Positions 35,349 through 44,772 are shown, numbered from the stretch's first letter. The stretch is DNA of 64,000 nucleotides from Noviherbaspirillum malthae (GCF_015352985.1 NZ_JACYXF010000032.1:1-64000), one strand, 5' to 3'. Made by a program: numbers and translations. Notes: a model not told the origin generated them from the letters alone.

Positions 35349-36079
35349 GCACTCATTTCGTCAACAGCCTGATCGACAGCGCCTCGGCGCCATACCGTTC
35401 CGCCGGCAAATTCGCCTGGCATTTTGCACGCGGCAAGCTCGGCGGCGATCCGGTGTTCGTCGGTCTGCTGGAGCACGGGCTGCTGGCAGGGCAACAGCAC
35501 GTGCTCGATATCGGCTGCGGCCAAGGCTTGCTCGCCGCATGGCTGGCAAGCGCAAAGCAGGCACATGCCAAGGGGACCTGGCCGTCACATTGGCCTGAAG
35601 CGCCGAATCCGGCGTCGATTCACGGCATCGAACTGATGCCGAAGGACGTGGAGCGGGCTCAGCGGGCGCTGGGCAGTGCTGCTCGATTCACGGTGGGAGA
35701 CATGTGCCGTACCGAATTCGGCAAGGCGGATACGGTCGTGATCCTTGACGTGCTCCATTACGTGAGCATCGAGGCCCAAAACGACGTATTGCGCCGTGTA
35801 CGCGACGCGCTGGCGCCGCGCGGCAAGCTGATCCTGCGGGTCGGCGATGCAAGCGCAGGACTGCCGTTTCTCTGTAGCGTATGGGTCGACCATATCGTGA
35901 CGTTTATCCGCGGACATCGCAACAGCCGCATGTATTGCCGCCCCTTGTCACAATGGAAAGAAACGCTTGAATCGCTTGGATTTGCGGTGAAGACCTTGCC
36001 GATGAATAAAGGCACACCGTTCGCCAATATACTGCTGGTGGCGGAGCTTGGCGAACCGCCAACGAATTCAAGGAGTTAA
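35345..36079 (+). CDS. class I SAM-dependent methyltransferase
   Basis: A 244-residue methyltransferase. Motif I is VLDIGCGQGLLAAWLA (~residues 46-61), with HGIELMPKDVERAQ, DTVVILDVLHYV and LAPRGKLILRVGD. The insert after motif I (KQAHAKGTWPSHWPEAPNP) is a recurring feature of polyene-cluster methyltransferases as I recall. Likely to methylate the aryl ring or head. Start overlaps the deacetylase stop. Confidence 0.83.
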   Translation: MSTHFVNSLIDSASAPYRSAGKFAWHFARGKLGGDPVFVGLLEHGLLAGQQHVLDIGCGQGLLAAWLASAKQAHAKGTWPSHWPEAPNPASIHGIELMPKDVERAQRALGSAARFTVGDMCRTEFGKADTVVILDVLHYVSIEAQNDVLRRVRDALAPRGKLILRVGDASAGLPFLCSVWVDHIVTFIRGHRNSRMYCRPLSQWKETLESLGFAVKTLPMNKGTPFANILLVAELGEPPTNSRS

Positions 36080-36123
36080 TTTGCTAGAATCGTGCGCTTA
36101 ATTTTTGTTGCGAGTATGCCGAA

Positions 36124-37317
36124 TTGAAACCGCTTCATCTTTCGCATTACACGGCGACCAGCTGCATCGGCCTGGGGCTGGCGCAGACACTGGAAGCGTT
36201 ACGAAGCCGCAGGAGCGGCCTGGCGCATTGCGATTTCGATACGGTCGATCTTGATACCCATATCGGTGTCGTGCCGGGTGTCGACGAAGTAGTCATGCGC
36301 GCAGACCTGAGCGAGTACGCCTGCCGGAACAACCGCCTGCTGCAGTTCGCTGCGGCGCAGGACGACTTTGCGGCCGCCGTGGCGGCCGCAGCCGGCAAGT
36401 ATGGACCAGACCGTATCGGCCTTTTTCTTGGCACCAGCACCTCCGGCATACTGGAGACGGAACTGGCATACCGCCAGCGCGATCCGGCAACCGGCGCGCT
36501 GCCTGCATCATTCCAGTATCGCAACTCGCATAGCACCTATTCCGCGGCCGACTTTGCGCGCCGCTTTTTCGGCTTGGCGGGACCCGCAGCCGTCGTCTCC
36601 TCTGCGTGCTCCTCGAGTGCCAAGGTGTTCGCGTCGGCGCGCAGGATGATCGACGCCGGCTTGATCGATGCAGCTGTGGTCGGCGGCGTGGATTCGCTGT
36701 GCCTGACCACCCTTTACGGCTTCAATTCGCTCGGACTCACCTCGAACCTGCCTTGCAGGCCGTTTGCAGCCGACCGCAACGGCATCTCGATCGGCGAGGG
36801 CGCTGCTCTGGCACTGCTGGAGCGTGTTCCGGAAAATCTCGATGCGAACGAAGTGCTTCTTGCCGGCATAGGCGAGTCGAGCGATGCGTACCACATGTCG
36901 TCTCCGCACCCGGAAGGCCTGGGGGCGAAACTGGCAATGCAGCAGGCGCTGGACAGCGCAGGGCTGCGGCCGGAACAGATTTCGTATATCAATCTCCACG
37001 GCACGGCCACGCAGACCAATGATGCGGCCGAGGGCAGGGCGGTTGCGTCCGTATTCGGTGCGACTACCCCGTGCAGTTCGACCAAAGGCGCCACCGGCCA
37101 TACCCTCGGTGCCGCCGGCGGCATTGAAGCCATCATCTGTGCGTTGGCGCTCAGGCATGGGTTCATGCCCGGCGGCGTGAATACGCTGCAGCGCGACCCT
37201 GAGCTTGCAATCAATTATCTGCTCGAAAACCGCGACGGGCATCTGGATGCCGTACTCAGCAATTCCTTCGGTTTCGGCGGCACCAACTGCAGCCTCGTTT
37301 TCACGCGGGCAAATTAA
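36124..37317 (+). CDS. beta-ketoacyl-ACP synthase (catalytic KS)
   Basis: A 397-residue condensing enzyme. The TTG at 36124 is the only sensible start (MKPLHLSHYTATSCIGLGL). The nucleophile is in VVSSACSSSAKVF (Cys ~163), with LHGTATQTND (His ~299) and GATGHTLGAAGG (His ~331) completing the C-H-H triad. It elongates the aryl starter with malonyl-ACP. Only this one complete KS is in the locus. The neighbouring CLF-like protein is its expected partner. Confidence 0.92.
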   Translation: MKPLHLSHYTATSCIGLGLAQTLEALRSRRSGLAHCDFDTVDLDTHIGVVPGVDEVVMRADLSEYACRNNRLLQFAAAQDDFAAAVAAAAGKYGPDRIGLFLGTSTSGILETELAYRQRDPATGALPASFQYRNSHSTYSAADFARRFFGLAGPAAVVSSACSSSAKVFASARRMIDAGLIDAAVVGGVDSLCLTTLYGFNSLGLTSNLPCRPFAADRNGISIGEGAALALLERVPENLDANEVLLAGIGESSDAYHMSSPHPEGLGAKLAMQQALDSAGLRPEQISYINLHGTATQTNDAAEGRAVASVFGATTPCSSTKGATGHTLGAAGGIEAIICALALRHGFMPGGVNTLQRDPELAINYLLENRDGHLDAVLSNSFGFGGTNCSLVFTRAN

Positions 37318-37318
37318 C

Positions 37319-38119
37319 ATGAGCAAGCTAACCGGATATATAGAAGGCATCGGCCTGATCGGTCCCGGCCTGACGGACTGGCCGCATGCGATACGCGTGC
37401 TGACCGGCGAACTCGGCTACGAGAATCAGGCCACGGTCATCCCGGCACCGACCGCTCTGCCGGCGGCAGAGCGCCGGCGCTGCGGCGCGATCGTCAAACT
37501 GTCGCTGGCGGTCGGTTATCAGGCCGCGGCGCATGCCGGCGCCGACGTGGCCGCGCTATCCACCGTCTTTGCGGCTTCCGGCGGGGATGGCGTCAATTGC
37601 CATGAAATCTGCCAGATGCTTGCATCGGATGACAGGCAGATCTCGCCGACCCGGTTCCACAACTCCGTCCATAATGCCGCTGCTGGCTATTGGGGCATCG
37701 CGACCGGTGCAATGGCGCCATCGTCGGTTCTCTGCGCCTATGACGGCAGTTTCGGCGCAGGTCTCCTGGAGGCATTGGCGTGCGTAGCCGCAGACTCCAT
37801 CCCAACGCTGCTGATCGCCTGCGATACGCCTTACCCTGAGCCGCTGCGCACCACTCGACCGATTCCGAATGAATTTGGTGTGGCATTGGTACTGGCCCCG
37901 CAGCAAACCGAACGGTCTCAGGCAAGAATCGATGTATCGCTCGCCGCAGGAACGGCCACGCCGATGACCGATGCCGCGCTCGAACAACTGCGCAAAGCAA
38001 TTCCCGCGGCGCGCAGCCTTCCGATGCTGCAGGCAATGGCCGCCCGCGAGAAAGCGCGCCTTGTGCTGGATTATCTGGATAGCAGTCTCCTGGCCGTGGA
38101 ATTGTCGCCGTGCGCCTAG
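37319..38119 (+). CDS. chain-length-factor-like KS partner
   Basis: A 266-residue protein with a ketoacyl-synthase N-terminal fold only. The active-site Cys is missing: the corresponding region reads FHNSVHNAAAGYWGIATGA. This is how chain-length factors of aryl-polyene synthases look, and they form a heterodimer with the catalytic KS. It starts two bases after the KS stop. Would set polyene length. Confidence 0.86.
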   Translation: MSKLTGYIEGIGLIGPGLTDWPHAIRVLTGELGYENQATVIPAPTALPAAERRRCGAIVKLSLAVGYQAAAHAGADVAALSTVFAASGGDGVNCHEICQMLASDDRQISPTRFHNSVHNAAAGYWGIATGAMAPSSVLCAYDGSFGAGLLEALACVAADSIPTLLIACDTPYPEPLRTTRPIPNEFGVALVLAPQQTERSQARIDVSLAAGTATPMTDAALEQLRKAIPAARSLPMLQAMAAREKARLVLDYLDSSLLAVELSPCA

Positions 38120-38556
38120 ATCGCGACTGGATAGCTGCCCGTATCCCGCATCAGGGCAGCATGTGCCTTCTCGACGGCGTTGTCAGCTGGAATGGCGACA
38201 GCCTGTGCTGTGTCGCGACCAGCCATCTCAGCGGCGATAATCCGCTGCGTGCGCATGGTCGCTTGGGAGCAGCGTGCGGCATCGAATATGCTGCGCAGGC
38301 AATGGCCATCCATGGCGCATTGACGGCAAGGCAGGGCGCGCGCTCAGGCGGCGGATACCTTGCCAGCATACGGTCCACCACGCTGCACGTCGATCGGCTC
38401 GATGATGTCGACAGCGACCTGGCAATCGAAGTCAGGCGTTTCAGCGGCGATGACAATACGGTACTTTACGAATTCCTTGTGCACGCCAATGGCCGTCCCC
38501 TAGTTGAAGGGCGCGCGGCTGTCGTGCTCGACGCAGGTGGACTGGGCCGCCTTTAG
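38110..38556 (+). CDS. hotdog-fold dehydratase (second DH)
   Basis: A 148-residue protein beginning with GTG at 38110, overlapping the CLF gene by ten bases. It has the family opening (IAARIPHQGSMCLLDGV) and a His in LRAHGRLGAACGIEYAAQAM. It is the larger dehydratase found beside KS/CLF in aryl-polyene loci. The two dehydratases may work as a heterodimer, as shown for ApeI/ApeP in other bacteria (family knowledge). Confidence 0.84.
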   Translation: MRLDRDWIAARIPHQGSMCLLDGVVSWNGDSLCCVATSHLSGDNPLRAHGRLGAACGIEYAAQAMAIHGALTARQGARSGGGYLASIRSTTLHVDRLDDVDSDLAIEVRRFSGDDNTVLYEFLVHANGRPLVEGRAAVVLDAGGLGRL

Positions 38557-38605
38557 CAGTCAACAGGAACCGGCCGGCGAAGAAACCAAACAGGACAAAC
38601 TGAAG

Positions 38606-39325
38606 ATGAAACATGCGCTCGTTACTGGCGGCAGCGGGGTGCTCGGCGCCGCTATCTGCCGCACCCTCGCGACGGAAGGCTACCATGTCTTCGTCCATGC
38701 CAATAGCCGGCCCGAAGGCGCGGAAGCGGTGGCCGAGAGCATCCGCTCGGCCGGCGGCAGTGCCGGCGTGCTGGTGTTCGATGTGACCAATGCGCAGGCG
38801 GTGGAGTCCGCGCTTCAACCGCTGGTTGACAGTCAGCCGATCCAGGTTCTCGTCAATAATGCGGGAATTCATGACGATGCGGTTTTTCCCGGCATGCAGG
38901 AAAAGCAGTGGCACCAGGTCATCGACGTCTCGCTCAACGGCTTTTTCCATGTGACGCATACGCTGATGATGCCGATGATCCGCAGCCGGTGGGGACGCAT
39001 CGTCAATATGTCATCCGTTGCCTCGCTGACCGGGAACCGCGGACAGGTCAACTACTCGGCGGCAAAGGGTGCGCTGAACGCGGCCACGAAATCGCTGGCG
39101 CTGGAAGTGGCCAGCCGCGGAATCACCGTCAATGCCGTTGCGCCCGGCATCATCGACAGCGAAATGATTCAGGGCAGCTTCGACAAGAGCGCGATCGAAC
39201 GCATGGTACCGATGAAAAGGGCGGGCACACCCGAGGAAGTGGCTGACCTGGTGGGCTTTCTCGCGTCGCCGCGCGCGGCGTACATCACAGGTCAGGTAAT
39301 CTCCATCAACGGCGGCCTGATCTGA
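38606..39325 (+). CDS. 3-oxoacyl-ACP reductase (FabG-like)
   Basis: A 239-residue short-chain dehydrogenase. NADPH site VTGGSGVLGAAICRTL (residues ~6-21), LVNNAGI (~85), Ser in NMSSVAS and YSAAK (~151-155) catalytic residues. Reduces the 3-keto intermediate before dehydration. The start at 38606 has a weak ribosome-binding site; the longer frame is not SDR-like. It is the last rightward gene; the convergent GT2 gene ends 12 bases away. Confidence 0.92.
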   Translation: MKHALVTGGSGVLGAAICRTLATEGYHVFVHANSRPEGAEAVAESIRSAGGSAGVLVFDVTNAQAVESALQPLVDSQPIQVLVNNAGIHDDAVFPGMQEKQWHQVIDVSLNGFFHVTHTLMMPMIRSRWGRIVNMSSVASLTGNRGQVNYSAAKGALNAATKSLALEVASRGITVNAVAPGIIDSEMIQGSFDKSAIERMVPMKRAGTPEEVADLVGFLASPRAAYITGQVISINGGLI

Positions 39326-39336
39326 TCGCCTTGGTT

Positions 39337-40152
39337 CTAGGTATTTGGCGAGAAGGGGCCGTCGCCAGACAGCTTCCCGACGCTTTCCTGGCGCGTCCCT
39401 GGACGCAGCCTGCGAAGCGCGAGAAGGGGCAAACGCAGCGCAAAGCCGATAAACAGGCGCGTATGCATCCATGTCAGCAACGTATTGTCGCGAAGATATC
39501 GGAAATGCGAAACACCGCCTTCGTCAGGAGTGAAATAGCGTACCGGCGCCGGAACGTTAAGTGGCCTGACACCGCGCCAGCACAGTCGTACCACCGCTTC
39601 CGGATCGAAGTCGAAGCGGCGCATCCAGCGCTGGCCCCGCATCACCGACCGCAAGGGTTCAATCGGGTATACGCGGAATCCAAACAGCGAATCTCCTATG
39701 CCGGCCCACAGGGTTTCCAGGTTCGCCCACCAGTTTGAAACTTCCCTACCCTTGACGCGCAGTGCAGGAGCACTCGCGTCGAACACCGGCTTGCCAAGCA
39801 CCATCGCGCCAGGATGGGACTGGGACTGCGCCATGAATACGGGGATCAGGTCGGCCGGATGCTGGCCATCGGAGTCCATGGTCAACGCATGAGTGAATCC
39901 CTGCCTGGCCGCCTCGTCGAGGCCGTGCAGCACGGCGGCTCCCTTGCCGACATTGTGCGGCAGTATGACGACTCGCAAACCCTGGTCGTCCTCGGCCATC
40001 TGCTGCAAGCCCTCGGCGGTGCCGTCGGTACTGCCGTCGACGACGACCCATACGGGATTCCAGTGGCGCCGTGCAGCCCGCACGGTTTCGTACACTTTCG
40101 GGCCGGGATTGTAGCTGGGGATCAGGACAAGATGGGTGGAAGAGGCGTTCAT
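39337..40152 (-). CDS. family 2 glycosyltransferase
   Basis: A 271-residue GT2 enzyme. LVLIPSYNPGPKV (~residues 8-20), VVVDGSTDGTAEGL and the DSDGQHP metal-binding motif (~93) are intact. The C-terminal Arg-rich part is without obvious membrane spans. It is coupled to the PlsC gene by TAATG. It probably adds a sugar to the polyene lipid or its precursor, matching the deacetylase on the other strand. Confidence 0.87.
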   Translation of the reverse strand: MNASSTHLVLIPSYNPGPKVYETVRAARRHWNPVWVVVDGSTDGTAEGLQQMAEDDQGLRVVILPHNVGKGAAVLHGLDEAARQGFTHALTMDSDGQHPADLIPVFMAQSQSHPGAMVLGKPVFDASAPALRVKGREVSNWWANLETLWAGIGDSLFGFRVYPIEPLRSVMRGQRWMRRFDFDPEAVVRLCWRGVRPLNVPAPVRYFTPDEGGVSHFRYLRDNTLLTWMHTRLFIGFALRLPLLALRRLRPGTRQESVGKLSGDGPFSPNT

Positions 40153-40982
40153 TAATTCTGTCGGGGAGTAGGTAACACGTCAACGGGATGGTTGGCGGGA
40201 TCGACGGGGCGAACTGCGGGGGGAAGCGCATGCCCTCTGCCTGCAACGATCTCGTCGGCAAAATATTGTTCCAGTTCTTCAACGAAAGCCCCTGTATCGG
40301 CCGGCGCCTCGAACCGGCGCCCGAGGCGGATCCGATAGGCGATAGGCAATTGGGGCATCTTGTACACCGGCCAGCCCTTGGTCAGGAATGGCGAGTCGGT
40401 TTCGATGAAGACTGTTTGTACAGGTGCCTTGGCGCGGCCGGCAATGACTCCGATACTGCCCTTGAGCGGGTTGAGCGGATAGGTCACGGTTCGGGTGCCC
40501 TCGGGGAAGAGAAGGATGCTGTTGCCTTGCTTGAGCTCCGCCACCGCACGTGAGATCATTTTACGCAATGATTCGTTACGAATATAACGGGCTAGGCGCG
40601 CACCGGCGCCGAGAAAAATGTTGTTGATGATGGCGGTTTTCATGATGCACGCCACGTTCGGCAGCCGGGAGACCACCAGTACGGCATCCCAGAGCGATGG
40701 ATGGTTGGGCGCAATGATGATGCCATCCTGCTGCCGCAGCGCGTCCAGCGACTCAAGGTCGAATTTGTAGCGGCCGGAAAGCTGCAGAAATCCGAGAAGA
40801 CCGCGAAACACTGCCATGATGACAAAGCGGCCCATCCGGCGTCCGGGCTCCCTGGGTATCACCGGATACAGCACGACCGCGAACGCCGTCCAAACCAGGC
40901 AGACCAGTCCGAAGCCCGATACGCCCATATAGAATACGATGCGATCGTAAATTGCCATGAAGGCACGCAGAAGGAATTTCAT
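40152..40982 (-). CDS. PlsC-type 1-acyl acyltransferase
   Basis: A 276-residue membrane acyltransferase. Hydrophobic N-terminus (IVFYMGVSGFGLVCLVWTAF, residues ~15-40), NHPSLWD (HxxxxD motif, ~94) and FPEGTRTVTYP (~161). Full length for the LPLAT/PlsC group. With the HtrB-like enzyme on the other strand the cluster has two acyltransferases, so the final product probably carries two acyl groups on a glycolipid or glycerol backbone (inference). Confidence 0.88.
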   Translation of the reverse strand: MKFLLRAFMAIYDRIVFYMGVSGFGLVCLVWTAFAVVLYPVIPREPGRRMGRFVIMAVFRGLLGFLQLSGRYKFDLESLDALRQQDGIIIAPNHPSLWDAVLVVSRLPNVACIMKTAIINNIFLGAGARLARYIRNESLRKMISRAVAELKQGNSILLFPEGTRTVTYPLNPLKGSIGVIAGRAKAPVQTVFIETDSPFLTKGWPVYKMPQLPIAYRIRLGRRFEAPADTGAFVEELEQYFADEIVAGRGHALPPAVRPVDPANHPVDVLPTPRQN

Positions 40983-41315
40983 GGTTTTTTCACGTGATTC
41001 TCATGGTTTTCATCATCGCCGTCTCGCAGCTCCGTCATCGGGCCGACATGCACAGCAAAGGTCTACCGGCAACTTGGGGCTTGAAGTTCCCTTCAACGAA
41101 CAGTCCGTCCGGCCGCATCTCATTGCGCTTTCAGTCCGAACAACTGCAAGCGACAAGGGCCAGGCAGCAAAGACGCTTGCCGCCCGTTTGTGCCTGACGG
41201 TTCCACGCAAACACCGAAACCATCATAAATGATCTGCTTGCGTTTGGCGCTGTTGAAGTTTTAAGTCGGTATCAAAATGTGACGCCATTTATCTTTGCGT
41301 ATGGACGCCGTCGGA
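40983..41315. other. intergenic region within leftward polyene genes
   Basis: A 333-base gap between the chorismatase and PlsC genes. Frames on both strands are short and lack ribosome-binding sites. It probably carries a promoter for the PlsC-GT2 pair. No clear repeat seen. Confidence 0.5.
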
Positions 41316-42386
41316 TTACAGGAGATCCAGCGGATGGCCGCCCGTGGCCTCGATTTCCACCAGCAGGTCCTGCCGGCAGATATCGGCGCGCAGGTACAGG
41401 ATCCGTGCCGAGGCGCCAAGCCGCTGACGCAGTTCGCGGTCAATGACAGTCACGTCGCTTGCATTGCGCACATATGCCTTGAAGCATAGGTCTTCCAGTA
41501 CGAACTGCGCCTGCGGAGCGGCCAGATTGGCCTGGTGTACGATAGCCTTCAGGTTTTCCACCGTCTCGCGCACCTGACCGGGGACGTCTCCGACATGAAC
41601 GGACTGGTGGCCGACAATGCTGGCCGTGCCGGAAATCAGCAGCATATCTGCGTCGCCGATGCGTGCCACGCTGGCGCGCGAAAATGTCGGGGCGCGCGGG
41701 CCATATTGCGCAGGATAGTGATAAGCACTGACCTGGCGAGGATTTTCGATGGCAATCGGTTTGGCGCCGCGACCGGCAAGGAAGTAGACCGTCAGCGGAC
41801 CTGCATCGCAGCCAACCGCTGAAGCCGCAGGTACCACGCTGCCTGCGGTCTGGCGTCCGCGCCGGATGAAACCATCCTGGCGTCCCATGTTGAACTGCCT
41901 GTAACGCTCCAGGCCGTGGCATTCGGCGTTGATATCCGAGATGTAGTTCCAGAAGCGCAATACGTGCGGAAACCGCAGTTCGTCCATCAGCGCGAAAATG
42001 GCGGTGTAGGCGCTCTCCGCAGCCCGCTGCAGCGGCGTCTTGCCATCTGCCGCAGCTTCAGGGCTCGCAAACGTGGCTTCATCGAGCTGGATGGAACCGA
42101 ACAGCAAATCGGCGTCATGACCGAAGTACAAGCTGTCCCTGCGTCCATAGACGACGGGGCCTGCCGTGAACCATGCTTCGCAGGATGTTTCAGCGGTCCC
42201 GTCGATATCAAGAGCTGGCATGGACACGGGCGCGAACGGTGCGTCGAGCGCGTCGGGCAGGGCATCGTGCGTGAGCGGGGTAAAGCAGACCGTGCCAAGC
42301 ATGCTGCCGCGCCATTGCGCCGACTGCTTGCCGAATGCCTCCAGCGACAGATAGGCGGACCTGAAGTCGGATGCGACGGCAATCAA
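41316..42386 (-). CDS. xanB2-like: chorismatase, FkbO/Hyg5/XanB2 family
   Basis: A 356-residue enzyme of the chorismatase family (RidA-like fold), which converts chorismate to 3- and/or 4-hydroxybenzoate or a dihydroxycyclohexadiene acid. The start is probably TTG at 42386, sharing bases with the flavoprotein stop (TTGA); no ATG gives a sensible N-terminus. Typical segments are FTAGPVVYGRRDSLYFGHDA (F is A in register WFTAGPV), RFWNYISDINAE, FNMGRQDGFI, HYPAQYGPRAPTFSRA and GTASIVGHQSVHVGD. XanB2 makes the hydroxybenzoate for xanthomonadin in Xanthomonas, so this is the likely starter source. The product cannot be chosen from sequence. Confidence 0.87.
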   Translation of the reverse strand: MIAVASDFRSAYLSLEAFGKQSAQWRGSMLGTVCFTPLTHDALPDALDAPFAPVSMPALDIDGTAETSCEAWFTAGPVVYGRRDSLYFGHDADLLFGSIQLDEATFASPEAAADGKTPLQRAAESAYTAIFALMDELRFPHVLRFWNYISDINAECHGLERYRQFNMGRQDGFIRRGRQTAGSVVPAASAVGCDAGPLTVYFLAGRGAKPIAIENPRQVSAYHYPAQYGPRAPTFSRASVARIGDADMLLISGTASIVGHQSVHVGDVPGQVRETVENLKAIVHQANLAAPQAQFVLEDLCFKAYVRNASDVTVIDRELRQRLGASARILYLRADICRQDLLVEIEATGGHPLDLL

Positions 42387-43720
42387 TTGGCGCTCCCTTC
42401 GGCAGCTTCCACAGGGCGGATATTGTTCTTGCGATTGCGCCAGGCCGTCAGCGTGCGTTTGAGATTCAATAGCGAAATGCCGTAATACAGGCTCTTGAAT
42501 GCCAGCAGCGGCATGCCGATCGGCGTCTTGCCGAATACGTCGCCGGCCAGTACCGAAAGCAAGGCTTCCTGCATCCGGAACAGATTGCGCGGGCCCATGA
42601 ACAGGTTGCGCATCGTCGGGTTGGTGACGCGGTAGATGAACCACGAAAACCGCTTCGGCCCGATCCGCATGGTGCGGTCAAAATGCTTGAGCGCCGCGGC
42701 TGCCTGCTCCGGCCGGCGCAGGCAGGTATCGACGGTCTCGGAACCAATGAACGCGCTGTTCATCGCCAGCATAACGCCTGAAGAGAACACCGGATCGATG
42801 AACGTGTAGGCATCGCCGAGCAGCAGGTAATTCGATCCGTGCGTGTGGTTGCAGATGTAGGAGTAGTTGCCGGTTGCCTCCACGTTGGCGATGATACGCG
42901 CACCTTTCAGGCGTTCCGCCAGTTTCGGGCATAGCGCGATGGTATCGAGCAGGAAGTCTTCGAGGGGCTTTTTCCGCGTTTTCAGATAGTAAGGCCAGGT
43001 TACAGCGCCGATGCTGGTCCGGCCGTTCATCAGCGGGATGAACCAGAACCAGCCATGCTCGAACCAGTAGATCGTGATGTTTCCCTCGGCCTTGCCGTCA
43101 TTGCGCTGAACGTTCTCGAAATGGGCGTAGAGCGCGGTACTGTTGTGCTTCTCGTTGCGTTCCTTTGCCTTGAACCGGTTGCCGAGAAAGGTATCCCGGC
43201 CGGACGCATCGAGCAGGAAGCGAGCGTGCCATGTCTGGAGCTTGCCGTCGTCTGCGCGCGTATGCACGATGCAACCCTGATCATCGGGCAGGAATTCGAC
43301 GTCATTGACCTTGCAGCCTTCGATGACATGCGCACCCTTGCGCTGCGCATTGCGGATCAGGATGTGATCGAAGCCTGCCCGCTCCACCTGATAGGCATAG
43401 GGCATGGATTTGTCGATGGCATCGCCGAAGTTGAAGACCTGCTTGTGATCATGCCAGGGCGAGACGAATTCGGCAGCCCATTTCTCCATGCCGATGGCGC
43501 GAACTTCATCGGCCACGCCGAGTTTTTCAAGGAGGGGCAGGTTTGCCGGCAGCAGGGATTCACCGATATGAAAGCGCGGATGCCTCGCTTTTTCGATCAG
43601 CGTGACACGATGACCTTTCTCGGCGAGCAAAGCGGCGGCAGTGGAACCCGCCGGGCCGCCGCCGATGACAAGAACGTCACATTGCTGTGTGGGGCTCGAG
43701 GGGTCTGCGTGAACAATCAT
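42383..43720 (-). CDS. halogenase-like FAD-dependent oxidoreductase
   Basis: A 445-residue flavoprotein of the tryptophan-halogenase/geranylgeranyl-reductase superfamily. FAD site VLVIGGGPAGSTAAALLAEK (~residues 16-35), then HPRFHIGESLLP, GWFWFIPL (the WxWxIP halogenase motif) and LLGDAYTFIDPVFSSGV. Related genes sit in xanthomonadin loci, where bromination or ring oxidation of the aryl head has been proposed. It is the first gene of the leftward set and translationally coupled to the chorismatase. Confidence 0.86.
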   Translation of the reverse strand: MIVHADPSSPTQQCDVLVIGGGPAGSTAAALLAEKGHRVTLIEKARHPRFHIGESLLPANLPLLEKLGVADEVRAIGMEKWAAEFVSPWHDHKQVFNFGDAIDKSMPYAYQVERAGFDHILIRNAQRKGAHVIEGCKVNDVEFLPDDQGCIVHTRADDGKLQTWHARFLLDASGRDTFLGNRFKAKERNEKHNSTALYAHFENVQRNDGKAEGNITIYWFEHGWFWFIPLMNGRTSIGAVTWPYYLKTRKKPLEDFLLDTIALCPKLAERLKGARIIANVEATGNYSYICNHTHGSNYLLLGDAYTFIDPVFSSGVMLAMNSAFIGSETVDTCLRRPEQAAAALKHFDRTMRIGPKRFSWFIYRVTNPTMRNLFMGPRNLFRMQEALLSVLAGDVFGKTPIGMPLLAFKSLYYGISLLNLKRTLTAWRNRKNNIRPVEAAEGSAN

Positions 43721-43863
43721 CAGAATAGAGCGTAGTATTTATGAATTGCAACACTTTAGCATCATTTATTCGCTTTGTAGACATCCTGAAAGACTCCAGT
43801 AGAGAAGTTCACGACAGGTGTTGCAAGTGCCCTCGGACCATTTGGCCAGTTCGGCCGGTTTGT

Positions 43864-44772
43864 TCAGTCAGGCCGGTCAACCATCCGTGACGACTCGCCG
43901 AACACCCAGCTGATCGCAATGCCGGCCGAGAGTGCACTGCGTTTGCGTACGAGAGGGCTGTCCTCGAAGGTGGCGCCCGCCAGCGAATCGTAGCGCAGGA
44001 AGCTGCCGACCCAGTAACGGGGAAAGCGCTTGGACAGCGCCATCGTGAACTGGGCGCCGGAGTAACCGCCCGAGGCATCGTAACGCCTGCGGTCGGGAAG
44101 CACCTGCGTATCGTTCACGGAATAGAAGTAGGCATTGTATTTTTGGCTCTGAAACAGCGGTCCCGCCAGCATCCCGAGATTCCATCCCGAGAATCCCGCC
44201 GGATCCCGGATATCGAGATTAAGGTTCGGGGAAAACAGCCAGCCTATGCTTTTTGGCGAGGATTCAATCGTGATCGCGGTTCGCAGCGGAGCACGGAAAT
44301 CCAGTTTCATTTTCCCGTTCGACGAATTCCATAAACCGATGCCGATATTGCCCCCGACTTCGACCGTCGGTTTCAGATCCGGCATGCCGCGGCGGGCTTC
44401 GTTGTCCTTGCTGCGCACCGGCAGGGTCGCGTTCGCACTGAAATTGACCTCGACCTTGTCGTTGTCGAACAGTTCGGCGCGCAAGCCATTCCGGTCGGCT
44501 TTCAGGAACTCGCCGCGATACACGAAATAGGGGGCGGGAAGTATGTAATCGGTCCTTTGATCGGATCCGCGATAATCGGGCAAGGTGATTCCGGCGACGC
44601 CGATACCGGCCTCCCACAATGGCAATGGCTGGGCTACGCATGCCGCACTGAAGGCCAGTCCGGCGAGCAGCACGAAGGATGCTCCAAGGCTGAAGCCGGG
44701 AACCTGCACCGATGCCGGTGTTCCGGCATCGACCTGCCCGGTTCCGAAAAACGCATTGCATGAATTTTTCAT
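43864..44772 (-). CDS. MipA/OmpV outer-membrane protein
   Basis: A 302-residue outer-membrane beta-barrel protein of the MipA/OmpV family. A long N-terminus leads to a signal region (LGASFVLLAGLAFSAACVAQ, cleavage ~residue 47). The opening WEAGIGVAGITLPDYRGSDQ and the end SALSAGIAISWVFG are the family's usual features. MipA interacts with murein hydrolase MltA in E. coli; many members are simply surface barrels. Lies next to the polyene genes on the same strand, 143 bases upstream of... the first flavoprotein gene, so a link to pigment placement is possible but not shown. Confidence 0.88.
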   Translation of the reverse strand: MKNSCNAFFGTGQVDAGTPASVQVPGFSLGASFVLLAGLAFSAACVAQPLPLWEAGIGVAGITLPDYRGSDQRTDYILPAPYFVYRGEFLKADRNGLRAELFDNDKVEVNFSANATLPVRSKDNEARRGMPDLKPTVEVGGNIGIGLWNSSNGKMKLDFRAPLRTAITIESSPKSIGWLFSPNLNLDIRDPAGFSGWNLGMLAGPLFQSQKYNAYFYSVNDTQVLPDRRRYDASGGYSGAQFTMALSKRFPRYWVGSFLRYDSLAGATFEDSPLVRKRSALSAGIAISWVFGESSRMVDRPD

